Assembly: GCA_031280065.1 (NCBI GenBank)
Contig: JAITHH010000326.1
Location: 1 to 6,284, forward strand
DNA length: 6,284 bases
Source: Treponema sp.
GTDB taxonomy: Bacteria > Spirochaetota > Spirochaetia > Treponematales > Breznakiellaceae
Reading direction: 5' to 3'
Each line of letters begins with the position of its first letter. Positions within the stretch are counted from its first letter, which is position 1. Below, in pieces: positions 1 through 5,609 of this stretch. Under the pieces are notes generated by a model, which was given only the letters and a program-made list of their open reading frames with translations, was not told where the DNA came from and ran no database searches. The position numbers and the translations under genes were made by a program.

Positions 1-1287
1 CGAATCGCCGAAGCCCCCCCAGGGCGTCTCGGCCAGGCCGTGGGACATGAGGTGATCGTTGATCATCACCGCGCCCGCGTTGATCCGCCCGGCCAGCGCT
101 TTGGCATGGGCCCGGCTGCGTGACCAGACCGAACCGGTCAGGCCGTAGGGGGACGCATTCGCCATGCGCACCGCCGCTTCATCATCCGCGAAGGGGATCA
201 GCGCCGCGACTGGGCCGAATAGCTCATCAGCCATGACGGGCATGGAGGAATTCACCTGGGTGAGCGCGATGGCCGGGACAAAGCGCTCCGCCCCCTCCAT
301 TGCGCCGGCCCCCGGGCTCTGGGCCGCGATGACCGCGCCTTGGGCCAGGCAGCCGGCGATCTGCCGCTCCACCGCCGCTTTCTGCCGGAGCGAGGCCATG
401 GGCCCCAGGTCGATTCCCGGGCGCAGGGCCCTGACCCTCGCGGTGAACCGCTCCGCGAAAGCGCTGTATACCGCCTGGTGAATCAGGATGCGCTGGGCTC
501 CGCCGCAGGACTGGCCCGCATTGGCATAGGCGGCCCAGATGAGCCCGGACGCGGCCCGGTCCAAATCCGCGTCCGCGCACACCACCGCGGCGTCAGCCCC
601 GCCCAGTTCCAGCACCAGGGGCAGGAGCCGGGGAGCGGCCAGCGCCATGAGGGAGCGCCCCGTCCCGGTAGAACCGGTAAAGAACAGCTTGTCGATCCCG
701 GAGGCGATCAAAGCGGGCCCCGCTTCCCTGCCGGGAATCTCGGCGTAGGCAAAGAGGGACGGGGGAAGTTCAGCCGCCGCGAAGATCGCCGCCAGCGCCC
801 GCCCTGATCCGGGGGTATCGGAGGCCGTTTTGAGGATCACCGCGTTACCCGCCAGGAGCGCCATGACCGCCTCGGAGAAGGGGATGGCAAAGGGGTAGTT
901 CCAGGGGGAGATGATACCCACCACGCCGTAAGGCCGGAAGATCATGCGGCCCCGTTTGTTGAACATGAGCGGGCTCCCCGCGCCTGTGGGCCGGGACGCG
1001 AGGAAACGCCTGCCCCGGCGGAGGTAATAGTCCAGGGCCATGAACGCCGGGACGATCTCCGCAGACAAGGCGTCCAGGGGGAGCTTGCCCGTATCCTGCT
1101 GAATCACCCCGGTAAGCGCGTCGATCCGCTCCCCCATGAAGCGTCCCGCTTTCTTCAAGCGCCGCGCCCGCTCGCCGTAGGGCAGGGCGGCCCAGCCTTC
1201 CTGCGCCGTACGCGCCGCAGCGACCGCCGCCTCCAGATCAGATGCATGGAGTATGGGCCCGGCATAATGCAAAGACAATTCACCCAT
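1..1287 (-). CDS. Aldehyde dehydrogenase family protein, C-terminus cut by window edge
   Basis: NAD(P)-dependent oxidation of an aldehyde to a carboxylate in the cytoplasm; the substrate cannot be told from sequence. A clean frame of 429 codons runs to the window edge with no stop. Landmarks in order: NYPF (Asn130, which stabilises the oxyanion), ILK (Lys153, cofactor binding), GSTGTG (205-210, Rossmann loop), LELGG with general base Glu227, NAGQSC with nucleophile Cys261, ELFGP (Glu355, ribose contact), and a late PWGGF segment. These are the family's active-site residues, so the enzyme should be active. Members usually run 450-500 residues, so roughly 30-40 are missing. The N-terminus is slightly short: the usual NPATGE strand is not recognisable. 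ATG at 1287 is preferred because AAAGGA lies six bases upstream; an in-frame ATG at 1293 touches that site. It is transcribed divergently from the NADH oxidase gene. A succinate-semialdehyde-like or broad-specificity enzyme is possible. Family certain, substrate unknown. Confidence 0.93.
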   Translation of the reverse strand, partial: MGELSLHYAGPILHASDLEAAVAAARTAQEGWAALPYGERARRLKKAGRFMGERIDALTGVIQQDTGKLPLDALSAEIVPAFMALDYYLRRGRRFLASRPTGAGSPLMFNKRGRMIFRPYGVVGIISPWNYPFAIPFSEAVMALLAGNAVILKTASDTPGSGRALAAIFAAAELPPSLFAYAEIPGREAGPALIASGIDKLFFTGSTGTGRSLMALAAPRLLPLVLELGGADAAVVCADADLDRAASGLIWAAYANAGQSCGGAQRILIHQAVYSAFAERFTARVRALRPGIDLGPMASLRQKAAVERQIAGCLAQGAVIAAQSPGAGAMEGAERFVPAIALTQVNSSMPVMADELFGPVAALIPFADDEAAVRMANASPYGLTGSVWSRSRAHAKALAGRINAGAVMINDHLMSHGLAETPWGGFGDS

Positions 1288-1293
1288 GGTCAT

Positions 1294-1299
1294 TCCTTT
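1294..1299 (-). promoter_or_regulatory. Ribosome binding site deciding the aldehyde dehydrogenase start
   Basis: AAAGGA on the minus strand lies six bases before ATG 1287 but directly touches the in-frame ATG at 1293. The spacing favours 1287 as the translation start. Confidence 0.6.
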
Positions 1300-1305
1300 G
1301 AACCT

Positions 1306-1334
1306 ACTATACCGGCTAGAAGCCTTATACGCAA
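1306..1334 (-). promoter_or_regulatory. Candidate sigma-70 promoter for the aldehyde dehydrogenase gene
   Basis: On the minus strand, TTGCGT (1334-1329) is followed after 17 bases by TATAGT (1311-1306). The -10 box matches consensus at five of six bases; the -35 box matches only in TTG. Transcription would begin near 1299, giving a leader of about a dozen bases that starts on or next to the ribosome binding site. The 17-base spacing is ideal, but the weak -35 and very short leader keep confidence moderate. Confidence 0.45.
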
Positions 1335-1394
1335 CAAGACTGCTTGCGCGGGCGATTAACGCGGTGAATTGTCCCTTGTTCTCCCCGCTTGGAC

Positions 1395-1400
1395 TATACT
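1395..1400 (+). promoter_or_regulatory. Candidate -10 element upstream of the NADH oxidase gene
   Basis: TATACT matches the -10 consensus at five of six bases and lies 54 bases before the start codon. No good -35 box sits at 16-18 bases: TTGTCC at 1369-1374 leaves a 20-base spacer and TTGTTC at 1376-1381 leaves only 13. The promoter may therefore need an activator or a different sigma factor. Transcription would start near 1407, on the direct repeat described separately. Confidence 0.35.
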
Positions 1401-1405
1401 AGAAG

Positions 1406-1426
1406 GTGTGCACTAAAGCGTGTGCA
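1406..1426 (+). repeat. Direct repeat GTGTGCA x2 in the NADH oxidase leader
   Basis: GTGTGCA occurs at 1406-1412 and again at 1420-1426, a 14-base period with AT-containing sequence between. The first copy continues as GTGTGCAC, which contains the palindrome GTGCAC. The pair sits just downstream of the TATACT element, a typical place for a repressor operator. It is also short enough to be chance. Confidence 0.35.
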
Positions 1427-1443
1427 AGATAACGCATATATTC

Positions 1444-1448
1444 GGAGG
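1444..1448 (+). promoter_or_regulatory. Ribosome binding site of the NADH oxidase gene
   Basis: GGAGG lies five bases before ATG 1454, a full-strength site that fixes the start. Confidence 0.8.
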
Positions 1449-1453
1449 TTCTT

Positions 1454-2788
1454 ATGAGTAAGATCGTGTTAATCGGGGCGAATCACGCCGGAACCGCGGC
1501 GGCCAATACCATCCTGGATAACTATCCCGGAAACGAGTTGACCATTTTCGACAGCAACAGCAACATCAGCTACCTGGGCTGCGGCACGGCGCTGTACATC
1601 GGCAGGCAGATAGACGGGACGGACGGGCTCTTCTATTCATCCAAGGAGAAGCTCGAAGCCAAAAAAGCCGTGGTCTCTATGGAGACCGCCGTCAAGCGCG
1701 TTGACTTTGACGCCAAGCGCGTGTATGCGGAGGACAAAAACGGCAAGGCAATCACCGCGGACTATGACAAGCTGATCATCGCCACCGGCTCTCTGCCCAT
1801 CACTCCGCCGATCAAGGGGCTTGATACGCCCAACGTAACCTATGTCAAACGCTTCCAGGACGGCCAGCATATCAACGCCCTGCTGGATCAGGCCGGTATC
1901 AAGACCGTGGCCGTGATCGGCGCGGGGTATATCGGGGTGGAACTGGCGGAGGCGGTGCGCCGCCGGGGTAAGGAAGCCCTGCTCTTCGAGGCCGCCAGTA
2001 CGAGCCTTTCCACCTACTACGATGAATGGTTCACCCATGACATGGACAAGGTACTCAAGGACGGCGGGGTGCGGCTCCATTTTGGGGAGTTGGTGCAGGA
2101 AATCGAGGGCGGCGGCACGGTAACAGGCGTCGTTACCAACAAAGGCACGTACCCGGCGGACATGGTGATCATGGCCATCGGCTTCCGGCCTAACGCGGCC
2201 CTGGGCAAAGACTGCCTCCAGACCCTGCCCAACGGCGCGTACCAGGTGAACAAGCAACAGGAAACCAGCCGCAAGGACGTATACGCCATCGGGGACTGCG
2301 CCTGCGTATTCAGCAACGCCATCGAGAATAGCGCCTATATCGCCCTGGCAACCAACGCGGTACGGAGCGGGATCGTGGCGGGGCACAACGCCTGCGGCAC
2401 AGCCCTTGAGTCAGCCGGCGTACAGGGCTCCAACGGCATCTGCATCTTCGGCTACAAGATGGTGTCCACGGGCCTCAACACGCAGGCCGCCGAAAAAGCC
2501 GGTTACCGCCCGGCCTGCGCCGAGTATGAAGACACCCAGAAACCGGCCTTTATTAAAGAAGACAACCACAAAGTGAAGCTCCGTATCATCTATGACAAAG
2601 ACACCCGGCGGATTCTGGGGGCGCAGATGGCCTCATACCAGGATATTTCCATGGGCATTCATCTGTTCTCGCTGGCGATTGAGGAAAAAGTGAGCATTGA
2701 CAAGCTCAAGCTGCTGGATATTTTCTTTCTGCCCCACTTCAACCAGCCGTACAACTACATCACCATGGCGGCACTCAGCGCAACCTGA
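1454..2788 (+). CDS. nox: NADH oxidase, probably water-forming (FAD-dependent pyridine nucleotide-disulfide oxidoreductase)
   Basis: A soluble flavoenzyme that oxidises NADH with O2, probably reducing it to water, so it both removes oxygen and regenerates NAD+. The 444 residues match the usual length of this family. Visible features: N-terminal FAD-binding segment IGANHAG (7-13) with active-site His11; redox cysteine Cys43 in YLGCGTAL, the single-cysteine arrangement of Nox and NADH peroxidase; ATG motif at 110-112; NADH-binding Rossmann loop GAGYIG (156-161) ending at Glu179, an acidic residue that favours NADH over NADPH; second flavin motif DVYAIGD (275-281); and a C-terminal dimerisation domain ending FLPHFNQPYNYITMAAL, typical of Nox. 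GGAGG at 1444-1448, five bases from ATG, supports the start. It converges on two bacteriohemerythrin genes, suggesting a shared oxygen-handling role. Alternatives are an H2O2-forming oxidase, NADH peroxidase or CoA-disulfide reductase; the LGCGTAL context favours Nox. Product specificity is inferred. Confidence 0.9.
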   Translation: MSKIVLIGANHAGTAAANTILDNYPGNELTIFDSNSNISYLGCGTALYIGRQIDGTDGLFYSSKEKLEAKKAVVSMETAVKRVDFDAKRVYAEDKNGKAITADYDKLIIATGSLPITPPIKGLDTPNVTYVKRFQDGQHINALLDQAGIKTVAVIGAGYIGVELAEAVRRRGKEALLFEAASTSLSTYYDEWFTHDMDKVLKDGGVRLHFGELVQEIEGGGTVTGVVTNKGTYPADMVIMAIGFRPNAALGKDCLQTLPNGAYQVNKQQETSRKDVYAIGDCACVFSNAIENSAYIALATNAVRSGIVAGHNACGTALESAGVQGSNGICIFGYKMVSTGLNTQAAEKAGYRPACAEYEDTQKPAFIKEDNHKVKLRIIYDKDTRRILGAQMASYQDISMGIHLFSLAIEEKVSIDKLKLLDIFFLPHFNQPYNYITMAALSAT

Positions 2789-2796
2789 CAGCAAGA

Positions 2797-2836
2797 AGCG
2801 GGGGAGGGGACCGGCGGTTCGCGGCCCCCCCTCGCT
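2797..2836. terminator. Probable bidirectional terminator hairpin between convergent genes
   Basis: The left arm 2797-2808 (AGCGGGGGAGGG) pairs with 2825-2836 (CCCCCCCTCGCT) through 12 positions, with one G-T wobble and one A-C mismatch; CCG (2811-2813) and CGG (2822-2824) can extend it inward. It starts nine bases after the NADH oxidase stop and ends just before the stop of the converging hemerythrin gene at 2838, the right place for a shared terminator. The following sequence has no clear T-run on either strand (ATTA on plus, TCTT on minus), so Rho-independent strength is uncertain. Confidence 0.6.
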
Positions 2837-2837
2837 A

Positions 2838-3275
2838 TTACGCCATGCCGCGCTCGTACTGACGCATGGACCAGATGAAGTGGGCGTACTTCTTATCGGA
2901 CATGGCGATATGACCGAGGACCCATTCTTTGAGAAAGCGGGCAAAGACGTTGGGGACGAATTTGCGGCCTTCTTCAAAATCTTTGACCCGCAAGAGCACC
3001 TCGGCAACGAAATTCTCGTGTTCTTTTTTATGGGCGGCGAATTCGGGATACGCTATCTTGCGCATGATCTTCTCTTCGGTGTCGAAATGGACCTTGATAT
3101 AGTCAACGGCGTTATGAATGACCTTTTTGAAGAAGGTCCGGGCCGCCTCGTCCCCTTTGAGGCAGCTCAAAAAGAGATCGTTCGTCATGCTGATAAGGCC
3201 CTTATGCTGGTCGTCGATAGTCTTTATGCCAACCGAATAGGTTTCTTTCCATTGTATGATGTCGTGATTTATCAT
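2838..3275 (-). CDS. Bacteriohemerythrin (second gene of a tandem pair)
   Basis: A single-domain, cytoplasmic, non-heme di-iron protein of 145 residues that binds O2 reversibly; proposed family roles are oxygen storage, delivery, sensing or scavenging. All seven usual ligands can be placed: His24 (DQHKGL), His63 and Glu67 (HFDTEE), His82 and His86 (HKKEH), His122 and Asp127 (HIAMSD). The spacing matches the four-helix hemerythrin fold. No signal peptide, membrane segment or attached signalling domain is seen. ATG at 3275 is chosen because GGAG lies five bases upstream on the minus strand and the domain's IQWKETYSVG opening follows at once; an earlier in-frame ATG at 3350 would run inside the upstream gene. 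Only 16 bases separate it from that gene, so the two are probably co-transcribed. Ungapped comparison by eye gives about 76 identities in 140 positions with its partner, indicating duplication. Family very secure; physiological role inferred. Confidence 0.95.
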   Translation of the reverse strand: MINHDIIQWKETYSVGIKTIDDQHKGLISMTNDLFLSCLKGDEAARTFFKKVIHNAVDYIKVHFDTEEKIMRKIAYPEFAAHKKEHENFVAEVLLRVKDFEEGRKFVPNVFARFLKEWVLGHIAMSDKKYAHFIWSMRQYERGMA

Positions 3276-3279
3276 CTGC

Positions 3280-3284
3280 TCTCC
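3280..3284 (-). promoter_or_regulatory. Ribosome binding site deciding the start of the second hemerythrin
   Basis: GGAGA on the minus strand, four bases before ATG 3275, lies in the 16-base gap after the upstream hemerythrin stop. It selects this ATG over the upstream in-frame one at 3350. Confidence 0.7.
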
Positions 3285-3291
3285 AGCGCTC

Positions 3292-3750
3292 CTATACGCT
3301 GACCGTAAAGACCTGCTCGTCCAGGGTTCCCGCTTGTCTGAGCGTATCAAAGTAGGCGGCGTACCGCTTATCAGACTTGGCGATATGGTTCAAAATCCAC
3401 TCCCGCAGGAACTGGGCAAACTCCAGGGGGGTAAACTGCTTCTTTTCATCAAAGGCTTTGACCTGTTTCAGGACTTCGGCGACAAAATCCTTATGTTCCT
3501 GCTTATGTTCCTCGAATTCGGGGTATTTGAGGCGCTCCATGATCGCCTCTTCGGTGGTGAAATGGGTCTTGATGTACGCAACCGCCCCCTGTATGGCCTT
3601 CATAAAGTGAACTTCCGCCGCTTCGCCTCCCCGCAGGCAGTTCCCGTAGAGTTCGTTCGTCGCCTCGATGAGCCCCTTGTGCTGCCCGTCGATTACAGCC
3701 ACCCCCACGGAGTAACTGTCCTGCCACTGCACCATACGCCTATCAGCCAT
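3292..3750 (-). CDS. Bacteriohemerythrin (first gene of a tandem pair)
   Basis: A 152-residue single-domain hemerythrin, a cytoplasmic di-iron O2-binding protein. Ligands fall at the same residue numbers as in its neighbour: His24 (GQHKGL), His63 and Glu67 (HFTTEE), His82 and His86 (HKQEH), His122 and Asp127 (HIAKSD). It differs by a seven-residue longer C-terminal tail rich in acidic and hydrophobic residues (around LDEQVFTVSV) with no recognised function. ATG at 3750 is chosen because GAGG lies seven bases upstream on the minus strand and the conserved MVQWQDSYSVG opening follows. The frame stays open to an ATG at 3885, but those 45 extra residues resemble no hemerythrin segment and overlap the divergent promoter. 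It precedes the second hemerythrin by 16 bases and is transcribed divergently from cysK. Both copies keep every ligand, so neither looks decayed. The split of labour between them is unknown. Confidence 0.95.
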   Translation of the reverse strand: MADRRMVQWQDSYSVGVAVIDGQHKGLIEATNELYGNCLRGGEAAEVHFMKAIQGAVAYIKTHFTTEEAIMERLKYPEFEEHKQEHKDFVAEVLKQVKAFDEKKQFTPLEFAQFLREWILNHIAKSDKRYAAYFDTLRQAGTLDEQVFTVSV

Positions 3751-3754
3751 ACTG

Positions 3755-3762
3755 CAACCTCT
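3755..3762 (-). promoter_or_regulatory. Ribosome binding site deciding the start of the first hemerythrin
   Basis: On the minus strand, GAAGAGG is followed after seven bases (TTGCAGT) by ATG 3750. No comparable site precedes the alternative in-frame ATG at 3885. Confidence 0.6.
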
Positions 3763-3837
3763 TCTTTGATTTGACGGAAGGGGGGAAGGCTCCCCACTCG
3801 CCCCGCAGAGCGTATAAGCTCCCGAATTCGTTATTGT

Positions 3838-3843
3838 ATTATA
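3838..3843 (-). promoter_or_regulatory. Candidate -10 element for the hemerythrin pair
   Basis: TATAAT, a perfect -10 hexamer, reads on the minus strand 87 bases before ATG 3750. The bases 16-18 upstream (around 3861-3867) are AT-rich but hold no TTGACA-like box, so the promoter may be activator-dependent. The predicted leader would be about 80 bases and contains a small hairpin: GGGGA at 3782-3786 pairs with TCCCC at 3791-3795 around a four-base loop. Confidence 0.4.
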
Positions 3844-3878
3844 ATCGGTACGATGAGCGCTTTTATTGAGCATGGCGC

Positions 3879-3908
3879 TTGACATTCGATTGAAAAGTGT
3901 TATATAAT
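3879..3908 (+). promoter_or_regulatory. Consensus sigma-70 promoter of the cysteine synthase gene
   Basis: TTGACA at 3879-3884 and TATAAT at 3903-3908, both perfect hexamers, are separated by 18 bases. Transcription should start near 3915, leaving a leader of about 36 bases before ATG 3951. A second TATATAA at 3912-3918 repeats the one at 3901-3907 with an 11-base period, and could be an alternative -10 or part of a control site at the transcription start. This is the strongest promoter in the window by consensus. Confidence 0.85.
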
Positions 3909-3939
3909 GTCTATATAAATACTAGGAATTATCCAGAAC

Positions 3940-3944
3940 GGAGG
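3940..3944 (+). promoter_or_regulatory. Ribosome binding site deciding the cysteine synthase start
   Basis: GGAGG six bases before ATG 3951. This excludes the upstream in-frame ATG at 3897, which lies between the -35 and -10 boxes and so would not be transcribed. Confidence 0.85.
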
Positions 3945-3950
3945 AACACG

Positions 3951-4874
3951 ATGGCGCGTGTAGAACGAATTACAGAACTTATCGGCAAAACCCCGATAGT
4001 GAAGATCAACCGGCTCAATGCGGGCGGAGCCGCAGAGGTGTATGTCAAGCTGGAGAGCTTTAACCCTTTTTCAAGCGTCAAAGACCGGATCGCTCTGGCC
4101 CTGATCGAGGCCGGGGAGCGGGAAGGGAAGATCAAGCAGGGCACGGTAATCATCGAGCCGACCAGCGGCAACACGGGGATCGGGCTTGCCTTTGTGGCGG
4201 CAGTCAAGGGCTACCGGATCATTTTGACCATGCCGGAAACCATGAGCGTTGAGCGCCGGAAACTCCTCAAGGCCCTGGGGGCGGAGCTGGAGCTTACCGA
4301 GGGCGCCAAGGGCATGAAGGGCGCCATTGCCAGGGCGGAGGAGCTGGCGGCATCCATTCCCAACTCGTTCATCCCCAATCAGTTCAACAATCCCGCCAAC
4401 CCGGCGATCCACGAGAAGACCACGGGCCCGGAGATATGGGAGGACACGAAAGGCGCCATCGATATTCTGATCGGCGGCGTCGGCACAGGCGGCACCATTA
4501 CCGGCGCGGGGAAATTCCTCAAGTCCAGGAAGCCATCGGTTACGGTGATTGCCGTAGAACCGTCGGCCTCCCCGGTACTGTCAGGCGGACAGAGCGGTCC
4601 CCACAAGATTCAGGGCATTGGCGCGGGCTTTGTCCCTTCCGTTTACGACAAGACGGTGGTGGACGAGATCTACCAGACCGACGAGCTAAAGGCCGGGAAC
4701 GCCGCCCGCCAAGCCGCCAAGGAAGAGGGAATTCTGGCTGGAATTTCTTCCGGCGCGGTGCTGGAAGCGGCGCTGACGATTGCAAAGCGCCCTGAAAACA
4801 AGGGGAAGACCATTGTCGCGGTGCTGCCCGACACCGGGGAGCGGTATCTTTCCACCTGGCTCTGGGGGGAATGA
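3951..4874 (+). CDS. cysK: Cysteine synthase A (O-acetylserine sulfhydrylase)
   Basis: A PLP enzyme that replaces the acetyl group of O-acetyl-L-serine with sulfide to give L-cysteine, the last step of cysteine synthesis, in the cytoplasm. The 307 residues match the family length. Seen in order: TELIGKTP (8-15); the Schiff-base lysine Lys44 in SSVKDR; the substrate loop TSGNTG (71-76); NQFNNPANP (143-151); the PLP phosphate-binding loop GVGTGGT (176-182); [13 protein letters not shown] (217-229), which is typical of CysK rather than CysM; GISSG with Ser267, expected to bond the PLP ring nitrogen; and a C-terminal ERYLSTWLW segment. The start is fixed by GGAGG six bases upstream and by the promoter position. 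Neither a serine acetyltransferase gene nor sulfur-assimilation genes are beside it here, so it appears to be its own transcription unit. A cystathionine beta-synthase-like or O-phosphoserine enzyme is less likely. No regulator site of known type was recognised. Confidence 0.95.
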   Translation: MARVERITELIGKTPIVKINRLNAGGAAEVYVKLESFNPFSSVKDRIALALIEAGEREGKIKQGTVIIEPTSGNTGIGLAFVAAVKGYRIILTMPETMSVERRKLLKALGAELELTEGAKGMKGAIARAEELAASIPNSFIPNQFNNPANPAIHEKTTGPEIWEDTKGAIDILIGGVGTGGTITGAGKFLKSRKPSVTVIAVEPSASPVLSGGQSGPHKIQGIGAGFVPSVYDKTVVDEIYQTDELKAGNAARQAAKEEGILAGISSGAVLEAALTIAKRPENKGKTIVAVLPDTGERYLSTWLWGE

Positions 4875-4875
4875 G

Positions 4876-4917
4876 CGGGGAACCGGGGGCCGCTGCTCAA
4901 AGGTTCGGCGATCCCCG
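4876..4917 (+). terminator. Weak candidate terminator after cysK
   Basis: CGGGG AACC (4876-4884) can pair with GGTT (4902-4905) and CCCCG (4913-4917), leaving a seven-base bulge on the right arm and a large loop. It begins two bases after the cysK stop, but the bulge and the lack of a T-run make it doubtful. Confidence 0.25.
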
Positions 4918-4990
4918 TAGACTTCCTCTCTGAATGTGCTGCCTAGTTCAGGACGGTACTGCCGCTATTGCTATAACCGGAAACAGTAAA

Positions 4991-5019
4991 TTGCCAAAAC
5001 GCCTCCCTGGGGCTATAGT
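4991..5019 (+). promoter_or_regulatory. Promoter of the AMMECR1-murE unit, predicted leaderless
   Basis: TTGCCA (4991-4996) and TATAGT (5014-5019) are separated by exactly 17 bases; the -35 box matches consensus at four of six bases and the -10 at five of six. The expected transcription start, about seven bases beyond the -10, falls on or beside A of ATG 5026. There is no Shine-Dalgarno sequence between the -10 box and the ATG. Confidence 0.6.
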
Positions 5020-5025
5020 TATCCC

Positions 5026-5607
5026 ATGAATTTTACGATTAATGAGCAAGAACGGCGGTTTCTGCTGGCTGACGCCCGTGAAGCGATAGCCGCTGAACAG
5101 GCGGGCCGCTCTCCGGTTTTCAAGCGGGATGAGGCCATTGACGCGGGGACTTCGGCCCTGACGAAACCCTGCGGGGCCTTTGTAACCCTCCACAAAACGG
5201 GGGCGGACGGCTCGGCCCGGCTGCGGGGCTGTATCGGCAGGATGCAGGCGGCCTGGCCCCTGGAGCAGACTGTCCGGCGCATGGCCCAGGAAGCGGCCTT
5301 CGATGATCCCCGGTTCCCGCCGCTTGCCCAGGGTGAGCTGGAGCAGTGCCGAATCGAAATATCCGTCCTCTCCCCTATGGAGCGCTGCGCCGATCCCCGG
5401 TCGGTACAGGTGGGTGTGCATGGGCTCTACCTGATCCACCGGGGCCGTGCCGGGGTGTTACTCCCCCAAGTGCCCGTTGAGCAGGGCTGGGACCGGGACG
5501 CCTACCTGGACTATATCTGCGTCAAGGCAGGGCTGCCGGCGGGGAGCTATGAGGCGCCGGGAGCGGAACTCTATACCTTTACCGCCCAGGTCTTTGGGGA
5601 GGAGTAA
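5026..5607 (+). CDS. amrA: AMMECR1-domain protein (AmmeMemoRadiSam system protein A)
   Basis: A 193-residue AMMECR1-domain protein. The family is widespread in archaea, bacteria and eukaryotes and often occurs beside MEMO-like and radical-SAM partners; its biochemical role is not settled. Visible family features: N-terminal helix EQERRFLLADAREAI (about 7-21), the invariant LRGCIG (about 67-72) with its cysteine, AAFDDPRFPPL (about 89-99), EISVLSP (about 111-117), and GVLLPQVPVEQGWDRDAYLDY followed by KAGLP in the C-terminal third. No signal peptide or membrane segment is seen. ATG 5026 is effectively the only start: an in-frame TAA lies at 4987-4989, nothing between is ATG, GTG or TTG, and the first helix follows immediately. 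No ribosome binding site precedes it. Its stop overlaps the murE start by one base, and neither a MEMO nor a radical-SAM partner gene lies in the window. Family secure, role unknown. Confidence 0.92.
   Translation: MNFTINEQERRFLLADAREAIAAEQAGRSPVFKRDEAIDAGTSALTKPCGAFVTLHKTGADGSARLRGCIGRMQAAWPLEQTVRRMAQEAAFDDPRFPPLAQGELEQCRIEISVLSPMERCADPRSVQVGVHGLYLIHRGRAGVLLPQVPVEQGWDRDAYLDYICVKAGLPAGSYEAPGAELYTFTAQVFGEE
5598..5602 (+). promoter_or_regulatory. Ribosome binding site of murE inside the AMMECR1 gene
   Basis: GGAGG lies in the last codons of the AMMECR1 gene, four bases before ATG 5607. With the TAATG stop-start overlap it points to translational coupling. Confidence 0.75.
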
Positions 5608-5609
5608 TG
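5605..5609 (+). other. TAATG stop-start overlap coupling AMMECR1 and murE
   Basis: The TAA stop of the AMMECR1 gene (5605-5607) shares its last A with the ATG of murE (5607-5609). This one-base overlap lets a terminating ribosome restart at murE and shows that the two genes share a transcript. Confidence 0.85.

Noticed and set aside
227..807. Open frames on both strands within the first 800 bases
   Set aside because: The minus-strand frame from 1287 encodes a full set of aldehyde dehydrogenase motifs; the others are GC-driven shadows.
1335..1346. Small inverted repeat CAAG-ACTG-CTTG in the nox/aldehyde dehydrogenase gap
   Set aside because: A four-base stem is expected by chance in this length of sequence.
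1637..2386. A 249-codon open frame on the minus strand inside the NADH oxidase gene
   Set aside because: It lies antisense to a clearly conserved flavoenzyme, shows no recognisable motif, and is explained by high GC reducing stop codons.
2697..3302. A 201-codon plus-strand open frame across the nox end and the second hemerythrin
   Set aside because: It runs antisense to hemerythrin with all its ligands, and its own translation resembles no family.
3334..3774. A 146-codon plus-strand open frame over the first hemerythrin
   Set aside because: It is an antisense shadow of a conserved gene with no ribosome site or motif.
3751..3885. N-terminal extension of the first hemerythrin by 45 residues
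   Set aside because: There is no ribosome site before ATG 3885, the extension matches no hemerythrin sequence, and it would cross the divergent promoter region.
3921..3936. Possible regulator dyad around GGAATTATCC in the cysK leader
   Set aside because: Only three base pairs are symmetrical (GGA/TCC), too few to support an operator call.
3897..3950. N-terminal extension of cysteine synthase from ATG 3897
   Set aside because: This ATG lies between the -35 and -10 boxes, so it would not be in the transcript; GGAGG before 3951 fixes the start.
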